Assembly: GCA_026398575.1 (NCBI GenBank)
Contig: JAPLSP010000685.1
Span: 1-16,882 of the forward strand
Source of the DNA: Candidatus Sumerlaeota bacterium
GTDB taxonomy: Bacteria; Sumerlaeota; Sumerlaeia; JADFCT01
Direction: 5' to 3'
DNA length: 16,882 nt
The translations under genes and the position numbers were made by a program. The notes under the pieces are model-generated. The model saw nothing but the letters and a program-made list of their open reading frames with translations. It searched no databases and had not been told where the DNA came from. Positions 1-7,718 of the stretch are shown here, in pieces; the stretch's first letter is position 1, and every line of letters begins with the position of its first letter.

Positions 1-41
1 CGTTTCATCCGCAAATCCACCAGATCAGGAGTTCTGAAATT

Positions 42-2111
42 ATGGAATTTCGCATCGCCGACACCTTCACCGACAGCCTCGCCCATCTGACGGGAGAGGA
101 ACAGAAGGCCGTCAAGACGACCGCCTTTGACTTACAGCTCAAACCTGCCAATCCCGGCATGAGTTTCCATAAACTGGATAAGGCAAGGGATCGGAGCTTC
201 TGGTCGGTTCGAGTGAGCGGCGATATCCGGATGATCGTTCACAGGAGCGAAGCGGGCCTCCTGCTCTGTTACGTCGGCCATCATGACAAGGCTTATGACT
301 GGGCCGAACGGCGGAAACTGGAAACGCACCCTAAGACCGGCGCGGCGCAGTTGGTTGAGATTCGCGAAACGGTGCAGGAAGTCTTTGTGCCAGTGTATGT
401 GCCGAAAGAGTGTCCGCAGCCCCCAAAGCCGTGTTTGTTCTCCGATGTTGAAGATGACCAGCTACTGGGCTACGGCGTGCCGGCAGAGTGGCTGGACGAG
501 GTTCGCAAAGCAACAGAAGACACCCTTTGTGATATTGCCGAGCATCTGCCGGGCGAGGCCGCCGAGGCGCTGCTGAACCTGGCGACTGGAAAGAAACCGA
601 CCGTACCCACGCCTGTTCCCGGCATTGACCCTTTCGCCCATCCCGATGCGCAACGCCGCTTCCGTGTGATGACCAGTGTGGAGGAACTGGAACGCGCGCT
701 GGAGTTCCCGTGGGACAAATGGATTGTCTTCCTGCATCCCGAACAGCGGCAGTGGGTGGAGCGAGATTATGCCGGTCCGGCGCGGGTTTCGGGTTCGGCA
801 GGAACAGGCAAGACCATCGTGGCGCTGCATCGAGCCGTCCATCTGGCGCGCGCCCATCCCGATTCAAGAGTGTTGCTCACCACGTTCTCTGACACCTTGG
901 CGAATGCGTTATGCAGCAGACTCAAGCGGCTGGTCAGCAAAGAGCCGCGTCTGGCCGAACGCCTGGAGGCGCATTCCATTAACGCTATCGGCAAGCGGCT
1001 TTATAATATCCACGGCAGTCAGGCGGAAATTGCATCCCGCGAGGTGATTGTTCAATTGCTGAAAGACGCGGCTGCGGAGGTGAAGAACCACAAATTCAGT
1101 TATCATTTTCTGCTGACGGAATGGGAGCAGATTGTTGACGCCTGGCAATTGGAGACATGGGAAGCCTATCGCGATGTTGCCCGTTTGGGTCGGAAAACCC
1201 GGCTCTCAGAGCCACAGCGGAAAGTCCTTTGGTCCATCTTTGAACGCGTTCGGAACGCTCTAGCCGCGCGAAATCTGGTCACTACTGCCGGCCTGTTCAC
1301 CAGACTGGCTGCGGCGGTTGGCAAGAGCAAGAATCCTCCCTTTGACTACGCCGTTGTGGACGAAGCGCAAGACATGGGGATTTCCCATTTGCGGTTTCTG
1401 GCCGCGCTGGGAGGCAATCGCCCGAACGCCCTGTTTTTTGCGGGAGATTTAGGTCAACGCATTTTCCAACAGCCTTTCTCCTGGCTGGCTTTGGGCGTGG
1501 ACATACGAGGGCGCTCCCGCACTCTGCGCGTCAATTACCGCACTTCCCATCAAATCCGTATGCAGGCGGACCGCTTGCTTGGACCGGATATGACCGATGT
1601 GGACGGGAACAAGGAAGATCGAAGCCGAACGGTCTCCGTATTCAATGGCGCCCCGCCCGCTATTCGGGTGTTCAAAACGCCGTCCGATGAGATTGCTTTC
1701 GTTGCCGAGTGGATCTGCGAATGCACGAAAGGCGGTGTGGTCCCGCATGAGTTTGGCATCTTTGTCCGGTCCGCTGCGGAGATGGCGCGCGCTCAATCAG
1801 CGGTTGAGAAAGCGGGACTCCGCTTCAGGACACTTGATGACAATGTTGAGACTCATAGCGGCTGCGTCTCTGTCGGCACAATGCACCTTGCGAAGGGTTT
1901 GGAATTCCGCGCTGTGGCGGTCATGGCGTGCGATGATGAAATCATCCCGTTGCAGGAGCGGATCGAATCCGTGGGCGATGACGCCGATTTGAAGGAAGTC
2001 TATGACACCGAGCGCCAACTTCTTTATGTCGCCTGCACGCGCGCGCGGGATTATCTTCTGGTCTCAGGCGTGGAGCCGGCGTCGGAATTTCTGGATGATC
2101 TCAGGATTTGA
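42..2111 (+). CDS. RelE/ParE-like domain fused to UvrD/Rep-type superfamily 1 helicase
   Basis: A 689-residue two-part protein. Residues 1 to about 95 resemble the RelE/ParE toxin fold: DIRMIVH at 61-67 and HHDKAYDWAERR at 80-91 match the core strand and C-terminal end typical of that family. Residues about 205-689 are a complete UvrD/Rep-like superfamily 1 helicase: Q-motif region LHPEQRQWV (231-239), Walker A GSAGTGKT (251-258), Walker B DEAQD (440-444), motif III GDLGQRIF (468-475), motif IV around VNYRTSHQI (497-505), motif V VGTMHLAKGLEF (611-622) and motif VI LLYVACTRARDYLLVSG (660-676). ATP-driven DNA (or RNA) unwinding is therefore well supported. Whether the N-terminal domain still cleaves RNA, inhibits gyrase or only binds nucleic acid cannot be read from sequence. 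The start is fixed by AGGAG at 27-31, ten bases before the ATG. No antitoxin-like gene follows, and the left side is cut by the window edge. It faces a tRNA gene across a shared terminator. Confidence 0.88.
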   Translation: MEFRIADTFTDSLAHLTGEEQKAVKTTAFDLQLKPANPGMSFHKLDKARDRSFWSVRVSGDIRMIVHRSEAGLLLCYVGHHDKAYDWAERRKLETHPKTGAAQLVEIRETVQEVFVPVYVPKECPQPPKPCLFSDVEDDQLLGYGVPAEWLDEVRKATEDTLCDIAEHLPGEAAEALLNLATGKKPTVPTPVPGIDPFAHPDAQRRFRVMTSVEELERALEFPWDKWIVFLHPEQRQWVERDYAGPARVSGSAGTGKTIVALHRAVHLARAHPDSRVLLTTFSDTLANALCSRLKRLVSKEPRLAERLEAHSINAIGKRLYNIHGSQAEIASREVIVQLLKDAAAEVKNHKFSYHFLLTEWEQIVDAWQLETWEAYRDVARLGRKTRLSEPQRKVLWSIFERVRNALAARNLVTTAGLFTRLAAAVGKSKNPPFDYAVVDEAQDMGISHLRFLAALGGNRPNALFFAGDLGQRIFQQPFSWLALGVDIRGRSRTLRVNYRTSHQIRMQADRLLGPDMTDVDGNKEDRSRTVSVFNGAPPAIRVFKTPSDEIAFVAEWICECTKGGVVPHEFGIFVRSAAEMARAQSAVEKAGLRFRTLDDNVETHSGCVSVGTMHLAKGLEFRAVAVMACDDEIIPLQERIESVGDDADLKEVYDTERQLLYVACTRARDYLLVSGVEPASEFLDDLRI

Positions 2112-2355
2112 GTCTTTCACATCCCACCGTCCACAAGGATGCTGACACACCGTTTTGCATTCCAGCCGATCATTGCAGTAAGCGCGGATTTCGCGGCAAG
2201 CGTCGGACCGCTTCAGCCGAATCTCAGTCAGCATGGGCGCTGACAACCCCGGCAGACGTCCTACGTCAACCGAATTCAGCGCATCCAGCCGGGCCGCCGA
2301 CAGTCAGCCATTTTCCCTATAATTCCCTTTTTGCTGTGACCGAGCCGTGACCTAG
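2112..2355. other. Spacer between helicase gene and terminator
   Basis: No convincing gene. The short ORFs here have no recognisable features and no ribosome-binding site. A lone TATAAT at 2318-2323 lacks a good -35 box and would point straight into the terminator 40 bases on. Confidence 0.5.
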
Positions 2356-2400
2356 AAGAAAACCGCCCGGACCTTGCGATCCGGGCGGCCGTTTGCTTTT
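2356..2400. terminator. Bidirectional intrinsic terminator
   Basis: A perfect 9-bp GC-rich stem, CCGCCCGGA (2363-2371) with TCCGGGCGG (2380-2388), closes an 8-base loop. It is followed on the plus strand by a T-rich tract (2391-2400) and on the minus strand by TTTTCTTCT (2362-2354). It sits between the convergent helicase gene (+) and tRNA-Leu gene (-), so it can end both transcripts. The minus-strand U-tract is the better one. Confidence 0.85.
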
Positions 2401-2436
2401 CTTCGAATTTTGATTGCTTTGTAAGGTCTTTTCGAG

Positions 2437-2521
2437 TGGTGCCGGGACCGGGACTTGAACCCGGATGAGTTGCCTCACATGGCCCTCAACCATGCGCGTC
2501 TGCCAGTTCCACCATCCCGGC
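2437..2521 (-). tRNA. tRNA-Leu (anticodon GAG)
   Basis: Read on the minus strand, this 85-base sequence folds as a class II tRNA. The acceptor stem is GCCGGGA/TCCCGGC. The anticodon stem CATGG/CCATG encloses the loop TTGAGGG with anticodon GAG. A long variable arm TGAG-GCAA-CTCA follows, then the T arm CCGGG-TTCAAGT-CCCGG. The 3' CCA is encoded (complement of 2437-2439). The long variable arm and GAG anticodon identify a leucine tRNA reading CUC/CUU codons. The 3' end faces the helicase gene, with the terminator 50 bases downstream. Confidence 0.97.
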
Positions 2522-2673
2522 TTGAATGACCGCTCAACGATCCAGCGGGGCTGCGATTCGCCCCTCACGCTGTTGTCTCGCGGCGCGAGCGCGAAAGTCT
2601 GCCTAGAGAGCGGCGGGCAGTTCAAGGGAATTCTGCCAAAGAATCCGGCTTTGATTTGCTGGTGGCGGGTTTG

Positions 2674-2709
2674 AAGGACAACAAGGACCGCAAGGACAAC
2701 AAGGACGAA
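2674..2709 (+). repeat. 9-bp tandem array, AAGGACNNC family, 4 units
   Basis: Units AAGGACAAC, AAGGACCGC, AAGGACAAC and AAGGACGAA lie in exact 9-base phase. It lies 41 bases beyond the stop codon of the minus-strand TMTC-like gene. A second four-unit array of the same family is at 14441-14476. Confidence 0.9.
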
Positions 2710-2750
2710 GGAGGTGGGCAAAAAAGAAAGAGCCTGCGCGCGTCGGGGAA

Positions 2751-4901
2751 CTATTTTTTTGATTCCTCATAGGCTTTGCGGATTGCCGGATTATTGGGAT
2801 TGAGGCGATAAGCTTCGATGTAGCCGCCGCGCGCCGCTGCTTTGTCGCCGAGACCCTCATAAACCTTCGCGAGCTCGAAAATGCATTCGGCGTTGTCGGG
2901 CGCGACCTTGACCACCTGCGTCAGATAGGCCTCGGCTTCTTTCCAGCGTTTCGCCTGTGCCAGCGTTTTGCCAAGGCTGAAATATAGTAGCAGCACGACC
3001 TGAGTCTGGCTGGAGATTCGCGGATCGGATTTCGCAACCTGCTCGGCGCGCTGGTACAGCAGGATCGCCTTGTCCAAATCCGGAGTTTTTTGGCTGGTGA
3101 GCAGACTCGCATAGTTGGTCAGTGACGCATAATCCTCCGGCCACAGGGTCACGGTCCGCTCGAAGACATTGCGGGATTGAACCTCCAGCGCCTCGGCCTG
3201 GCGCAAATGCGCCTGGCATTCCTCGGGCGGATAGCGCCGCGAATGATTCATGGCGGCGCCAAGGCTCAGTTCCTGGCCGGCCTTATCCATCAGCGCCGTG
3301 GCCAAGCTATACATGGCCTCCTTGCTGGCGGGCGAAACTATCAGATTCGATTCCCACAGGCTGATTTCATCGCGCCAGACCCGATTGCGCGACAGGGTTA
3401 GCGCCGCAAAAATCGCGATGACGGCCAAGGCTGCGATGGGTATGGCAAGACGCTTATCGGACGACATTATTGAACGGACGCGAAAATTCAGTCCGCCCAC
3501 TTTGGCCAGAGCGCCATGCGCGATCATCCCAAATGCCAGGCACGCGGCCACGCTGGGCAGATATAAAAACCGGTCGGCCATCAAATCGCCAAACGGAATC
3601 ACATTCGAAACGGGGAACAGCGCGATCGGGAACCATCCAAGCGGAATCATCCAGAGCGAACGGCGCCGTAGCGCAAAGACGATGGCGACGATCCACAGCG
3701 CAAGGAGAAGCGCGCCGCACAATGGGGCGATCTCAAACAATCCTTGCGGCGCCGGCACGCACAGTCCCGAATAAACCGGCAAAGGGAAACCGTCAAAGAG
3801 CGGAACGGTTCGCTCGGGGAACAGCAGAATGGGAAAATGATAGCGATGCGACAGGGGCCAGGGGATGAGGACCTTCAGGCAGTTGAGCGCAAAAACCGCG
3901 AGGATGGTGGGAATGCGCGCCACTTCGGGATGCCGCTCGAAATAGCGCGAGGCGGTGGGGATGCCGACGTGGCTCACGGCGGAAACGCGCATCGCCAGAT
4001 AGACGGCGAAGACGGCGGCGTAAGGCGCCAGCGGCAGGATGAATCGCCGCATCCATTGCGCCGGTCCCCGGCTGGATGGCGGCGCCGGGGCGTTTCCGTC
4101 CGGCTCTTCTCGCAACAGCAGCCACAGCAGCAGCGCCGGCAAAAGCACCGCGATTTCCTTGGACCATAAAGCCAGCAAATAGCAGGCGCATGAGGCGAGA
4201 TAGAACGGATGATTGAGCCGCAACGGACGCGGCGCCTTCAAAAAGAACCAGACTCCCAGGAGGAAGAACAGTCCGGCGAGAAGCTCGGCCCGTCCAACGA
4301 TGGAAGTAACCGCCTCGACGTGAATGGGATGCACGGCAAAAAGCAGCGCCGCCGCCAGCGCGGCCCAATATGATGAGGAAGAGGGGAGAGGGGAGACGCG
4401 GAGAGGGGAGACGGGAGAGGGGAGAGTTCGGGGCTCGGGACTCGGGGTTCGGGATCTGTTGCTCGGAACTCGGAACTCGGAACTCGGAACTCGGAACTGT
4501 CGCTCCTCAAGCCAGCGACGTGTCAGTATAAAAACCAACAACGCGACGGCGGCTTGGAGGCAGATATTCACCAACCGAAATGCCCACGGGCGGACTTCCG
4601 GCGGAAATCCCATGTCGGCGAGCTCGTGCCGGCGCAATCCTCCCAGATGATAATTCACCGCCAGCGACAGCCCCAGGAGCGGACGGTATAATCCCAGCTT
4701 TGGAGATTGGGGAGGGAATGTTTCCGTGAAAAAACGGGACCCATTTCCCGGATTAGCGACGGCGGGATTGCGGGCGACATACGGAACGTCGTCATAGGTC
4801 AGCCCGGCGCTCAATCCGCCGGCGAACGCCAGGACACAGGCTGCGATGATGGCGAATCCGGCCGCAAGCGTTTCTGGATGCCTATTTCCTGACGTCCTCA
4901 T
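2751..4901 (-). CDS. TMTC-like GT-C family membrane protein with C-terminal TPR repeats
   Basis: A 716-residue polytopic membrane protein resembling bacterial relatives of TMTC/O-mannosyltransferase-type GT-C enzymes, which move sugars from lipid-linked donors outside the cytoplasmic membrane. Support: a first helix (about 12-33) followed by the acidic pair D37-D38 in TYDDVPYV; YRPLLGLSLAVNYHLGG (72-88); AVHPIHVEAVTSIVGRAELLAG (189-210, shown in two parts in the family as HPIHVEAV and VGRAELLAG); WSKEIAVLLP (246-255); and SNVIPFGDLMADRFLYLPS (432-450). About ten helices run to residue 501. Residues 525-716 are helical TPR-like repeats, clearest at 636-712. Residues 136-174 are a heptamer-encoded S/P/R-rich insertion between two membrane helices. 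The ATG lies 20 bases inside the end of jag, with a purine-rich GAAGAAGA upstream, so the two are probably co-transcribed. The acceptor substrate is unknown. Confidence 0.85.
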   Translation of the reverse strand: MRTSGNRHPETLAAGFAIIAACVLAFAGGLSAGLTYDDVPYVARNPAVANPGNGSRFFTETFPPQSPKLGLYRPLLGLSLAVNYHLGGLRRHELADMGFPPEVRPWAFRLVNICLQAAVALLVFILTRRWLEERQFRVPSSEFRVPSNRSRTPSPEPRTLPSPVSPLRVSPLPSSSSYWAALAAALLFAVHPIHVEAVTSIVGRAELLAGLFFLLGVWFFLKAPRPLRLNHPFYLASCACYLLALWSKEIAVLLPALLLWLLLREEPDGNAPAPPSSRGPAQWMRRFILPLAPYAAVFAVYLAMRVSAVSHVGIPTASRYFERHPEVARIPTILAVFALNCLKVLIPWPLSHRYHFPILLFPERTVPLFDGFPLPVYSGLCVPAPQGLFEIAPLCGALLLALWIVAIVFALRRRSLWMIPLGWFPIALFPVSNVIPFGDLMADRFLYLPSVAACLAFGMIAHGALAKVGGLNFRVRSIMSSDKRLAIPIAALAVIAIFAALTLSRNRVWRDEISLWESNLIVSPASKEAMYSLATALMDKAGQELSLGAAMNHSRRYPPEECQAHLRQAEALEVQSRNVFERTVTLWPEDYASLTNYASLLTSQKTPDLDKAILLYQRAEQVAKSDPRISSQTQVVLLLYFSLGKTLAQAKRWKEAEAYLTQVVKVAPDNAECIFELAKVYEGLGDKAAARGGYIEAYRLNPNNPAIRKAYEESKK
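4381..4496 (+). repeat. In-frame heptanucleotide array (GGGGAGA-like then CTCGGAA)
   Basis: Two adjoining 7-base arrays lie inside the TMTC-like gene. 4381-4426 is a degenerate GAGGGGA/AGACGGG series. 4427-4496 is ten heptamers in strict phase: four degenerate CTCGGGN-type units, one divergent unit, then five perfect CTCGGAA. On the coding (minus) strand three heptamers encode the seven-residue period EFRVPSS. The segment corresponds to residues 136-174, between membrane helices, and does not break the frame. Confidence 0.92.
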
Positions 4902-5790
4902 TCAGGTCATCTTCTTCATCGTCATCGCCACTGGATGAGGCGGATGCGTCGGAGGATTTTCTTTTGGGAGGAATCTTGTCGCTCAATTCATCTTCGATTT
5001 CCTCATCGCCCGAATCGTCACCGCTGGTAGGACGGGCGATCACGCGCAATTTCGAATAGGCCGAACCGGTGGAGATCAGGTCTTCATCCGTGAAGGCCTC
5101 TTCCTCCTCGCCCTCTTCTTCATCCTCCATCTCGTCCTCTTCATCCCTGCCGATGCGCCGGCCTTTGGCGGCGTCTTTCGGGGAAATCACGACGTGGCGG
5201 CGCCCTTCGCGTCCCAGACTGAAGGTCGTGACGCCCTCGAAGTTCTTCAGGCAATTATGAATGAACTTGCGGTCCACCGGCCCCATGGGGTCCATCCGGG
5301 CCGGCTTGCCGCTCTGAAGAACGGTTTTGGCAAGGCGTTTGGCGATCTTTTCCAGGCGCGAGAATTTGCGGCTGCGATAGTTCTCAACGTCCAGGGTGAT
5401 GCGCGGAGCGCTCAGAACCACCTTGGCCACCGCGCGCGTCAGCCAGTGTTGGATCGAATCCAGCGTCTGACCTTCGCGGCCGATCAAGACGGAGCTTTTC
5501 GGCGCCAGGATCATGATGTGGATCGAACTCTCGGCCGTCCGCACCTCGACCTGGTTCTCCACTTCCATGACGTTGAGCAAACCGCGGAGGATTTCGGCGG
5601 CCTTCTGCGCCGCGAAAGTAAGGATGGGCCGGACGCGAACACACACGCCCGCCTCTTCCTCACTGACTTCTTTGCCGCGATTATCTTCCAGGACTTCCGA
5701 TTCCAGCATGTCCGCTGGCAACCCCAGTTCTTTCGAGGCGCGTTCCATGGCCTCTTCCAGGGTTGCGCCGGCATAAATCATTCGCGCCAT
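4882..5790 (-). CDS. jag: Jag/KhpB family RNA-binding protein with acidic C-terminal tail
   Basis: A 302-residue protein with the full Jag/KhpB order: Jag-N domain (about 1-53, starting MARMIYAGATLEEAMERASK), a type II KH domain with the GXXG loop GREG at 104-107, and an R3H domain with R174-x3-H178 and the typical ending TTFSLGREGRRHVVI. In other bacteria this family binds RNA and influences cell-wall growth and division. From residue 216 to the end it has a strongly acidic, Ser-rich tail not found in short family members, probably disordered. The start is supported by AAGGGAG on the minus strand (complement of 5800-5806), about ten bases upstream. The usual neighbours rpmH, rnpA and yidC are absent here; it is divergent from amt and overlaps the TMTC-like gene by 20 bases. 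Confidence 0.93.
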   Translation of the reverse strand: MARMIYAGATLEEAMERASKELGLPADMLESEVLEDNRGKEVSEEEAGVCVRVRPILTFAAQKAAEILRGLLNVMEVENQVEVRTAESSIHIMILAPKSSVLIGREGQTLDSIQHWLTRAVAKVVLSAPRITLDVENYRSRKFSRLEKIAKRLAKTVLQSGKPARMDPMGPVDRKFIHNCLKNFEGVTTFSLGREGRRHVVISPKDAAKGRRIGRDEEDEMEDEEEGEEEEAFTDEDLISTGSAYSKLRVIARPTSGDDSGDEEIEDELSDKIPPKRKSSDASASSSGDDDEEDDLNEDVRK

Positions 5791-6014
5791 TTATCCGTTC
5801 TCCCTTACAGGTTCGAATCTCATTCGTTTTATAAAATAGCGCCGCCCGCCTCCGCATCGGCCTTCGTTCGGGAAGAGAAGCCTTCCAACTGCCGAGCGCC
5901 CGCGTTGGCGATGTGCGGCGCATGAATGCGCAGTTAGTTTGTTGTTCCCTTGTGGGACGGTTGAGCGATTTTTTTAGCAGGGCCATTTTCATATTGCTCA
6001 TGCAAAGTTGAAGG

Positions 6015-6043
6015 ATGGTATGGAGGGCGCCGGGGCAAGTCAA
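6015..6043 (-). promoter_or_regulatory. Possible sigma-70-type promoter for jag
   Basis: On the minus strand TTGACT (complement of 6038-6043) and TACCAT (complement of 6015-6020) are 17 bases apart, matching 5/6 and 4/6 of the housekeeping consensus. It would give a leader of a little over 200 bases before jag. It is a weak match found by eye only. Confidence 0.3.
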
Positions 6044-6095
6044 ACAGTAAATCTAATGCGAAGCCTGATTCTTCTCGATCCCGTCGTCAGGCGGT

Positions 6096-6119
6096 TTCCA
6101 TAGTGGAACAATTTTGTTC
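6096..6119. promoter_or_regulatory. Overlapping palindromes upstream of amt promoter
   Basis: Two dyads overlap: TTCCA-TAG-TGGAA (6096-6108) and the perfect GAACAA-TT-TTGTTC (6106-6119). They lie about 100-120 bases upstream of the -24 element, the distance at which activators of sigma-54 polymerase commonly bind. They do not match the enteric NtrC site closely, so the cognate regulator is unknown. A further ATAAG-N6-CTTAT dyad is at 6189-6204. Confidence 0.4.
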
Positions 6120-6216
6120 TTTAGTTATTTTATTAAACTTTTTTGTATCATTGGACACAGTGCGAAACAAAAAAATATCCCTTGATTTATAAGGCTTTGC
6201 TTATGCGCGAAGCGTC

Positions 6217-6232
6217 TGGCACGGCTCATGCT
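6217..6232 (+). promoter_or_regulatory. Sigma-54 (RpoN) -24/-12 promoter of amt-glnK
   Basis: TGGCACGGCTCATGCT matches the consensus TGGCACR-N4-TTGCW with one mismatch (A for the first T of the -12 box). The invariant GG (6218-6219) and GC (6230-6231) are exactly ten bases apart. Transcription should start near 6243, giving a leader of about 65 bases before the ATG at 6309. Sigma-54 control of ammonium transporter/PII operons is well established in other bacteria and fits the genes downstream. Confidence 0.82.
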
Positions 6233-6308
6233 CTCAGGTGATCTCATCGTTAGATATAAGTTTTTTTCTAAAGGGAAATTCAACCAAACAATTGAAGGGA
6301 GCAGAAAA

Positions 6309-7664
6309 ATGTTTCGAAAACCCGCACGGTGGCTTGGGGGATGCGCCGCCATCCTTTTTGCGCCAGGCATGCTCTGGGCGCAGCAAGCGGGCCAGCAACC
6401 CACCGTTGACTCCGGCGCCACGGCGTGGATGTTGACCTCGACCGCGCTCGTCTTGCTGATGGTGCCCGGATTGGGATTGTTTTATGGCGGCCTGGTGCGC
6501 ACCAAAAATGTCATGGGAACCATCATGCATAGTTTTGCCTGCATGGCGATCCTGGCCATCGAGTGGGTCGTGATCGGCTACGCCATGAGCTTCGGAAAGA
6601 ATGTCCTGGGCGGCTGGTGCGGCTTTGACACGAAATTACTTTTTCTCAAAGGCATTGACGATACGATCATGTCCTCGAACGTCCCGGAATATGTTTTCTG
6701 CATGTTTCAGGGCAAATTCGCCATTATCGCGCCGGCGCTGATCGCCGGCGCCTTCGCCGAGCGCGTCAATTTCCGCGCTTATTGCGTCTTCGTTCTGATC
6801 TGGGGATTGCTGGTCTATAACCCGCTGTGCCACTGGGTATGGGGCACGGACGGTTTCCTGGCCAATCTGGGCGCCAGCGGCGCGATAGACTTCGCCGGCG
6901 GCACGGTCGTGCACATTTCCTCGGGCGTCAGCGCGCTGGTGTGCGCCTTGTATTTGGGAGTGCGGCGCGGCTATCCGAAGTCGGCCATGCGTCCCAACAA
7001 CCTGACGATGACGATGCTGGGCGCGGGGTTGCTATGGGTCGGCTGGTTCGGCTTCAACGCCGGCAGCAGCGTGTCGAGCGGCCTTTCGACGGCGCAGGCG
7101 CTGACGGCCACACAGACGGCCGCCGCTGCAGGCGCGCTGATGTGGATCATCATCGAAGGACTGCATCGCGGCAAGGCCACGGCGCTTGGATTTGCGAGCG
7201 GCATCCTGGCGGGCCTGGTCGCGGTGACGCCGGCGGCGGGCGTGGTTCAGCCGTGGGGCGCGATGGTACTGGGCGCGCTGGCCTCCTGCATCTGCTACAG
7301 CGCCATCCTGCTGAAGGAAAGACTAAAATATGACGACAGTTTGGACGTGTTCGGCATTCACGGCGTGGGCGGGATGACCGGGGCCATTTTCCTGTCGTTC
7401 TTCATCCGTTCGAGCTGGATGGCCGCCGCGGTTGAAGCCGCCCATAAGAAGGGCATGGCTTCGTGGGGCGTCCTGAACCAGTTGGGCGTACAAATCACCG
7501 CCGTCGCCATAGCAGTGGCTTATGCGGCGGTCCTTACGCTGGCGATTGTGTGGGTGGTGGACAAGGTCTTCAAGTTCCGCATGAGTCCGCAGGACGAGAT
7601 GGCCGGTCTGGACAACTCGCAGCACGGCGAACACGGTTACGGCATGTTGAATGCCAGCTATTAA
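6309..7664 (+). CDS. amt: Ammonium transporter Amt
   Basis: A 451-residue Amt/MEP/Rh-family channel that brings ammonium across the cytoplasmic membrane. It has a signal peptide (about 1-24, ending GMLWA before QQ) and eleven expected membrane helices. The conserved D194 is in AIDFAGGTVVH and the twin pore histidines are H202 and H351 (VFGIHGVGG). The C-terminal GLDNSQHGEHGYGML (433-447) is the cytoplasmic tail that contacts PII proteins in this family. The start at 6309 is chosen because AAGGGAG (6295-6301) precedes it by seven bases, the signal peptide begins there, and the upstream in-frame ATG at 6228 lies in the promoter. It is followed on the same strand, after 143 bases of heptamer arrays, by a PII gene: the usual amt-glnK pair, in which PII plugs the channel under nitrogen sufficiency. 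Confidence 0.97.
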   Translation: MFRKPARWLGGCAAILFAPGMLWAQQAGQQPTVDSGATAWMLTSTALVLLMVPGLGLFYGGLVRTKNVMGTIMHSFACMAILAIEWVVIGYAMSFGKNVLGGWCGFDTKLLFLKGIDDTIMSSNVPEYVFCMFQGKFAIIAPALIAGAFAERVNFRAYCVFVLIWGLLVYNPLCHWVWGTDGFLANLGASGAIDFAGGTVVHISSGVSALVCALYLGVRRGYPKSAMRPNNLTMTMLGAGLLWVGWFGFNAGSSVSSGLSTAQALTATQTAAAAGALMWIIIEGLHRGKATALGFASGILAGLVAVTPAAGVVQPWGAMVLGALASCICYSAILLKERLKYDDSLDVFGIHGVGGMTGAIFLSFFIRSSWMAAAVEAAHKKGMASWGVLNQLGVQITAVAIAVAYAAVLTLAIVWVVDKVFKFRMSPQDEMAGLDNSQHGEHGYGMLNASY

Positions 7665-7669
7665 AGACG

Positions 7670-7703
7670 AATCTCAAATCTCAAATTTCAAATCTCAAAT
7701 TCA
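7670..7703 (+). repeat. Heptamer array AATCTCA/AATTTCA
   Basis: Four full 7-base units (7670-7697) and a six-base partial unit follow the amt stop codon directly. The array is nearly the reverse complement of that at 8254-8295: 28 of 32 bases pair by hand count. Confidence 0.92.
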
Positions 7704-7718
7704 TAACGGCAAGCCACT

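Larger units (their letters stand above)
5791..6308. other. Divergent regulatory region between jag and amt
   Basis: No gene is supported in these 518 bases. The region holds the amt sigma-54 promoter, upstream palindromes, an AT-rich stretch (6110-6190) and a possible jag promoter. An ATG at 6228 opens the longest amt reading frame, but it lies within the -12 element of the promoter and cannot be the normal start. A minus-strand ORF here (6043 to 5681) runs into jag out of frame and shows no family features. Confidence 0.6.

Noticed and set aside
2318..2323. TATAAT box as a plus-strand promoter
   Set aside because: No acceptable -35 element at 16-18 bases, and it would transcribe directly into the terminator at 2363-2388.
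5681..6043. A 120-codon minus-strand ORF between amt and jag
   Set aside because: It runs into the jag coding sequence in another frame and its arginine-rich C-terminal part is a jag shadow. No family resemblance, so it is treated as spacer.
6228..6308. Upstream in-frame ATG as the amt start
   Set aside because: It lies in the -12 element of the sigma-54 promoter, upstream of the predicted transcript start, and would bury the signal peptide; the ATG at 6309 has a proper ribosome-binding site.
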